Source: Allosphingosinicella sp.
GTDB taxonomy: Bacteria; Pseudomonadota; Alphaproteobacteria; Sphingomonadales; Sphingomonadaceae
Assembly (NCBI GenBank): GCA_030146745.1
Contig: JASLBD010000047.1
Coordinates: 1 to 9,436 of the forward strand
Direction of reading: 5' to 3'
Length of the DNA: 9,436 bases
The position numbers were made by a program, and so were the translations under genes. The notes below the pieces were generated by a model, which did no database searches, was not told the origin of the DNA, and was given only the letters and a program-made list of their open reading frames with translations. Shown here in pieces: positions 6,707-9,436 of the stretch. Each line of letters opens with the position of its first letter. The stretch's first letter is position 1.

Positions 6707-8145
6707 GACAGGGCCTCCGAGCGCCGGAACGGGACGATGGCGGCGCCGACGGCCCGTTCGCGGGCGACCCGGCCGATGACCACGGTCACCGGAGCTCCCG
6801 CGGGCAAAGAGGCGGCGAGGTCCTTGATCGTCGCGATCGTCCCGGCGACCTGCGCCTGGGCGGGCAGGGTGGCGGAGGCGATCGCCACCGCCGGCGTATC
6901 GGGGGACAGGCCGGCGGCGATGGCGGCGCGGGCGAGCTGGCCCAGGGTGGCGCGCGGCATGTAGACGATGGTGGTGGCGGCGGGATCGGCGATCGCCTTC
7001 CAGTCGAGGTCGCGGGGCAGCCGGCCGTCTGCGCCGTGGCCGGTGACGAACTGGATCCGCCGCGCCTCCCGGCGTTCGGTCAGCGAGAAGCCCAGAGCGG
7101 CGGCCGCGCCCTGCGCGGCCGAGATTCCGGGGACGATCGTCACCTCGATGCCGGCGGCGCGGCAGGCGTCCAGCTCTTCGGTGGCCCGGCCGAAGACCAG
7201 CGGATCGCCGCCCTTGAGGCGGACGACGTTCTCGCCAGCGAGTGCGAGCTCGACCATCCGGGCGTTGATGTCGGACTGCCGGCAGGAGGGGCCCCGCCCG
7301 GTCTTGCCGACGGCGACTCGCTTCGCTTCGCGGCGGGCGAGCTCGAGTATCTCCGGGCCGACCAAGTCGTCGTAGAGGATGGTCGTCGCCGACTGGAGCG
7401 CGCGCACCGCCTTCAGGGTGAGCAATTCGGGGTCGCCCGGGCCGGCGCCGACCAGCGTGACCCGGCCCTGGCGGCGGGGCTGCGGCTCGATCAGGGAATC
7501 GGGCCCGTCGGGCAAGCCGCCGGCCCAGGCGCGCTCGACGAAACGCTCCCAGAAGGCGCGGCGGTCGCTGAAGCTTTTCACCCGCTGCTTGAGCCGGGGC
7601 CGCAAGGCCTGCGCCGCTTTCGCCCAGGCGGAGAGGCCGAGCGGAAGGACGGCCTCGATCCGGGCGCGGATCGACTGGCCGAGCATCGGCGCCGCGCCGC
7701 CCGTGGAGATGGCGAGGACGACCGGCGAACGGTTGACGATGGTCCCGAACTGCACGTCGCACAGGTCGGTCTGGTCGATGACGTTGACCGGAACGCCCGC
7801 CGCCCGCGCCGCGGCGACGAAGCGAAGGGCCTCGTCCCGGCTTCCGGGATCGGCGACGGCCAGAGCGGCGCCTTCGAGGTCGGCCGGAGTCCAGCCCCGC
7901 GGGAGGATGGTGAGCGCCGGGATCGCTTCGAACTTCACTGCGTCCTCGCCGGCTAGGACCAGCACCTCGGCTCCGGCGGCGGCGAGAAGCTCGGCCTTCC
8001 AGACGGCGCCGTCCGAGCTGCCCGCGACGACCGCCCTTCGGCCCTCCAGGCGGTGGAAGAGCGGGAGGTTGGCGAGCGGCGCTATCCGGGCGGGAGTCGC
8101 CACCGGCTCGCGCTGCGGGGGCCGCAGGGCATTAGCGCGGCTCAT
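6703..8145 (-). CDS. cysG: Siroheme synthase (uroporphyrinogen methyltransferase / precorrin-2 dehydrogenase / ferrochelatase)
   Basis: CysG converts uroporphyrinogen III to siroheme, the cofactor of CysI, in three steps. The 480-residue product (E. coli 457) has both expected halves. The N-terminal dehydrogenase/ferrochelatase half (about 26-215) shows [10 protein letters not shown], the nucleotide-binding segment [10 protein letters not shown] (41-50), NVID with the likely catalytic D124, and STGGAAP (147-153). The C-terminal methyltransferase (about 228-460) shows [15 protein letters not shown] (232-246), [13 protein letters not shown] (308-320), VPGISAA (338-344) and FVTGH (366-370). In the nucleotide-binding loop the second glycine of the usual GXGXXA is serine (G-S-S-D-G-A); related alphaproteobacterial proteins also vary here, so activity is probably kept. 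The ATG at 8145 overlaps the cysH stop as ATGA and has AAGG four bases upstream. The gene overlaps cysD by four bases. Confidence 0.95.
   Translation of the reverse strand: MSRANALRPPQREPVATPARIAPLANLPLFHRLEGRRAVVAGSSDGAVWKAELLAAAGAEVLVLAGEDAVKFEAIPALTILPRGWTPADLEGAALAVADPGSRDEALRFVAAARAAGVPVNVIDQTDLCDVQFGTIVNRSPVVLAISTGGAAPMLGQSIRARIEAVLPLGLSAWAKAAQALRPRLKQRVKSFSDRRAFWERFVERAWAGGLPDGPDSLIEPQPRRQGRVTLVGAGPGDPELLTLKAVRALQSATTILYDDLVGPEILELARREAKRVAVGKTGRGPSCRQSDINARMVELALAGENVVRLKGGDPLVFGRATEELDACRAAGIEVTIVPGISAAQGAAAALGFSLTERREARRIQFVTGHGADGRLPRDLDWKAIADPAATTIVYMPRATLGQLARAAIAAGLSPDTPAVAIASATLPAQAQVAGTIATIKDLAASLPAGAPVTVVIGRVARERAVGAAIVPFRRSEALS
6714..6718 (-). promoter_or_regulatory. Ribosome binding site of cysD
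   Basis: GGAGG on the minus strand, inside the 3' end of cysG and seven bases before the GTG at 6706. It decides the non-ATG start of cysD. Confidence 0.75.
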
Positions 8146-8873
8146 GCCGCCTTGCTCCGCACCAGCCGGCCGTCGGCCCCGACATGGAGGCCGCATTCCC
8201 TGGCCTCGTCGGTCTCCCACCACCAGCGGCCGGCCCGCTCCGGCTCGCCGGGAGCGACGGCGCGGGTGCAGGGCTCGCAGCCGATCGACGGGAAGCCCTG
8301 CGCGTGGAGCGCGTTGACCGGGACGCCTTCGGCGGCGCAAAAATCGGCGAGCCGCTCGCGGGTCCAGTCGAAGAGGGGTGCGAACTTGACCAGCTCGCGC
8401 TCCGGATCCCAGGCGGCGAGCTCGACGATGGCGCGGCCGGCCGACTGGTCCGCCCTCAGCCCCGTCACCCAGGCGGCGGCGCCGGCCAAAGCGCGGCCGA
8501 GCGGCTCGACCTTGCGGACCTGGCAGCACCCGAGGCGCGCTTCCTTCGAGCCGTAGAAGCCGTTGATCCCGGCCTCCGCGACGAAGCCGGCGAGGGCCGC
8601 CTGGTCCGGATGCCAGGAGCGGATTCGCACTCCGTAGCGCCGCTCCGTCTCCTCCCAGACCTTATAGGTCGACGGGAAAAGGCGGCCGGTGTCGAGGGTC
8701 GAAACCTCGATGTCGAGCTTGCGGGTGAAGATGTGATGGGCGACGGCCTGATCCTCGAGGCCGAAGCTGGTCGTGAAGACGATTCGTCCGTCGAGCCCCG
8801 CCCGCAGGCCTTCGAGCCGGTCGCCCGGATCGGCCGAAGCCGGCTGCGCGGAAAACAGGGCGAAGGCGTTCAT
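8142..8873 (-). CDS. cysH: Adenosine 5'-phosphosulfate (APS) reductase
   Basis: CysH reduces the activated sulfate to sulfite with thioredoxin-type thiols. The 243-residue product has the sulfonucleotide-binding TSFGLEDQ (35-42) and TGLRADQSAGR (137-147). It also has C116-C117 (LGCCQVRKVEPL) and C199-X2-C202 (IGCEPC), the four ligands of the [4Fe-4S] cluster that mark the APS-using class rather than the PAPS-using enteric class. The catalytic cysteine is C227 in ECGLH. The enzyme therefore probably takes the CysDN product directly, without APS kinase, in line with the degenerate CysC tail of CysN. It is the first full gene of the operon. The ATG at 8873 has no clear ribosome binding site but overlaps the stop of a 12-codon upstream frame. 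Confidence 0.96.
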   Translation of the reverse strand: MNAFALFSAQPASADPGDRLEGLRAGLDGRIVFTTSFGLEDQAVAHHIFTRKLDIEVSTLDTGRLFPSTYKVWEETERRYGVRIRSWHPDQAALAGFVAEAGINGFYGSKEARLGCCQVRKVEPLGRALAGAAAWVTGLRADQSAGRAIVELAAWDPERELVKFAPLFDWTRERLADFCAAEGVPVNALHAQGFPSIGCEPCTRAVAPGEPERAGRWWWETDEARECGLHVGADGRLVRSKAA

Positions 8874-8908
8874 GCGGCGGCCCGGCGCCCGGAGCGACGG
8901 CGGGACAT
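8870..8908 (-). CDS. Possible 12-residue leader peptide before cysH
   Basis: An ATG at 8908 opens a frame reading MSRRRSGRRAAA and stopping with TGA at 8872-8870, which overlaps the cysH start as ATGA. The same stop/start geometry joins cysH to cysG. Because cysH has no evident ribosome binding site of its own, translation might enter through this frame, but the leader ATG also lacks a good site. It may be chance. It contains no cysteine, so a classical cysteine-attenuation leader is not supported. Confidence 0.2.
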   Translation of the reverse strand: MSRRRSGRRAAA

Positions 8909-8931
8909 AAAGGTTCGAAACCGGATCACTG

Positions 8932-8948
8932 TTAGAATATCCTTCTAA
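8932..8948. promoter_or_regulatory. Inverted repeat TTAGAA-N5-TTCTAA upstream of cysH (candidate operator)
   Basis: A perfect 6-base inverted repeat with a 5-base spacer, 59 bases upstream of the cysH ATG, in an A/T-rich island. The minus-strand hexamer TATTCT (8934-8939) inside it is a weak -10 candidate for the cys operon, with no convincing -35. A related site sits next to the regulator gene at 9087-9103. The 17-base size and dyad form are compatible with Lrp-family binding, though the assignment to the adjacent regulator is inferred. Confidence 0.45.
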
Positions 8949-8995
8949 TTCCAGCGGAGGCGCCGCAACTTCCTTTCAGGCACGAATTGCCCTGT

Positions 8996-9016
8996 CCGGT
9001 CCTTGAAACCCCAAGG
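8996..9016. promoter_or_regulatory. CCGGTCCTTG repeat and CCTTG-N6-CAAGG dyad
   Basis: CCGGTCCTTG at 8996-9005 recurs exactly at 9070-9079, 74 bases away (about seven helical turns), and ATTGCC precedes both copies (8986-8991 and 9066-9071). The last five bases of the first copy also form a dyad with CAAGG at 9012-9016. Repeats at such spacing in a divergent control region suggest binding sites for a regulator, whose identity is unknown. Confidence 0.3.
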
Positions 9017-9017
9017 T

Positions 9018-9050
9018 ATCCGCCAAAAAGCACGTCTTCAATGGGCGGAT
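9018..9050. repeat. Inverted repeat ATCCGCC / GGCGGAT in the control region
   Basis: A perfect 7-base inverted repeat at 9018-9024 and 9044-9050 with a 19-base spacer. It could be a weak RNA hairpin or a spaced operator. It lies roughly in the middle of the divergent region, upstream of both predicted promoter zones. Confidence 0.3.
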
Positions 9051-9083
9051 GCAAAAGGCGCTATTATTGCCGGTCCTTGCGCG

Positions 9084-9103
9084 TTATTAGAATAATATAC
9101 TCA
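9084..9103 (+). promoter_or_regulatory. Promoter-like A/T-rich block and second TTAGAA site before the regulator
   Basis: TTATT-AG-AATAA (9084-9095) is a perfect short dyad. TTAGAA-N5-TACTCA (9087-9103) matches the cysH-side site with the same spacing, perfect in the first half and 4 of 6 in the second. The block contains two -10-like hexamers, TAGAAT (9088-9093) and TATACT (9096-9101), and TTGCCG (9067-9072) is a possible -35 for the first with a 15-base spacer. Overlap of site and promoter would suit autoregulation, which is common in the Lrp family. Confidence 0.4.
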
Positions 9104-9121
9104 CATCCGGGCAGGGATTGG

Positions 9122-9436
9122 ATGGACGCCACCGACCTCAAGATATTGGCCATCCTTCAGGAGGACGCCTCCGTGTCGGTCGGCGAGATCGCCAGCCGGG
9201 TGGGGCTGTCGCAGACGCCGTGCTGGCGCCGCATCCAGCGACTCGAGGAAAAAGGGGTGATCCGCCGCCGGGTCGCCTTGCTCGATCCGCATGCCATCGG
9301 AGTCGGCCTCACCGTCTTCGTCGAGATCGAGACGGGCGACCATAGCAAGGCCTGGCTCGACCGCTTCGCCGAGGCCGTGCTCGCCATGCCCGAGGTGATG
9401 GAGGTTCACCGGATGGCCGGCGACGTCGATTACCTC
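9122..9436 (+). CDS. Lrp/AsnC-family transcriptional regulator, DecR/CyuR-like (partial)
   Basis: The first 105 residues of a DNA-binding regulator are present and the 3' end is cut by the window edge; family members have about 150 residues. Residues 1-55 form the winged helix-turn-helix (DLKILAILQED, then EIASRVGLSQTPCWRRIQRL). From about 60 the RAM ligand-binding domain begins (IGVGLTVFVEI, then MPEVMEVHRMAGDVDYL). The features TPCW, VALLDP, HS-W, MPEV and RMAG-DYL recall, from memory, E. coli DecR/CyuR, a cysteine-responsive activator of cysteine breakdown. The ATG at 9122 has AGGGA four bases upstream. Divergent placement against a cysteine-biosynthesis operon makes control of that operon by cysteine or a related amino acid plausible, but this is inference; the ligand and sign of regulation cannot be read here. 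Confidence 0.9.
   Translation, partial: MDATDLKILAILQEDASVSVGEIASRVGLSQTPCWRRIQRLEEKGVIRRRVALLDPHAIGVGLTVFVEIETGDHSKAWLDRFAEAVLAMPEVMEVHRMAGDVDYL

Overview
The window is a high-GC (roughly two-thirds G+C) bacterial segment carrying an almost complete assimilatory sulfate reduction operon on the minus strand, with a divergent Lrp/AsnC-type regulator starting at the right edge. Protein style, codon use, the Lrp subtype and the interspersed palindromic repeats suggest an alphaproteobacterium, most likely Sphingomonadales. This assignment is an inference; no rRNA or other phylogenetic marker is present.

Layout from right to left, in the direction of operon transcription: the regulator (9122 to the edge, + strand, truncated); a 248-bp divergent control region (8874-9121) with several inverted and direct repeats; cysH (APS reductase, 8873-8142); cysG (siroheme synthase, 8145-6703); cysD (ATP sulfurylase small subunit, 6706-5783); a 248-bp interval filled by two tandem copies of a long palindromic repeat (5535-5782); cysN (ATP sulfurylase GTPase subunit, 5534-3852); cysJ (sulfite reductase flavoprotein, 3864-2059); cysI (sulfite reductase hemoprotein, 2057-315). 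Neighbouring genes overlap by 4 to 13 bases or lie 1 base apart, except at the cysD/cysN repeat block. The left end (1-314) has no convincing gene and holds a third copy of the palindromic repeat.

Together the enzymes form a full route. CysDN makes APS from sulfate and ATP. CysH reduces APS to sulfite; it carries the Cys-Cys and Cys-X2-Cys pairs of the iron-sulfur APS-reducing class. CysJI reduces sulfite to sulfide with NADPH. CysG makes the siroheme that CysI needs. Sulfate transport, cysteine synthase and a CysB-type regulator are not in the window.

I see no wholly new system. The most interesting points are: (1) CysN carries a C-terminal remnant of an APS kinase (CysC) domain that has lost its P-loop and its last third or more, in an operon whose reductase should not need PAPS; (2) the repeat block between cysD and cysN is one continuous reading frame that starts 2 bases after the cysD stop and ends directly against the cysN start; (3) the divergent regulator resembles the cysteine-responsive DecR/CyuR branch of the Lrp family, and the control region holds two related TTAGAA-type sites that could be its operators.
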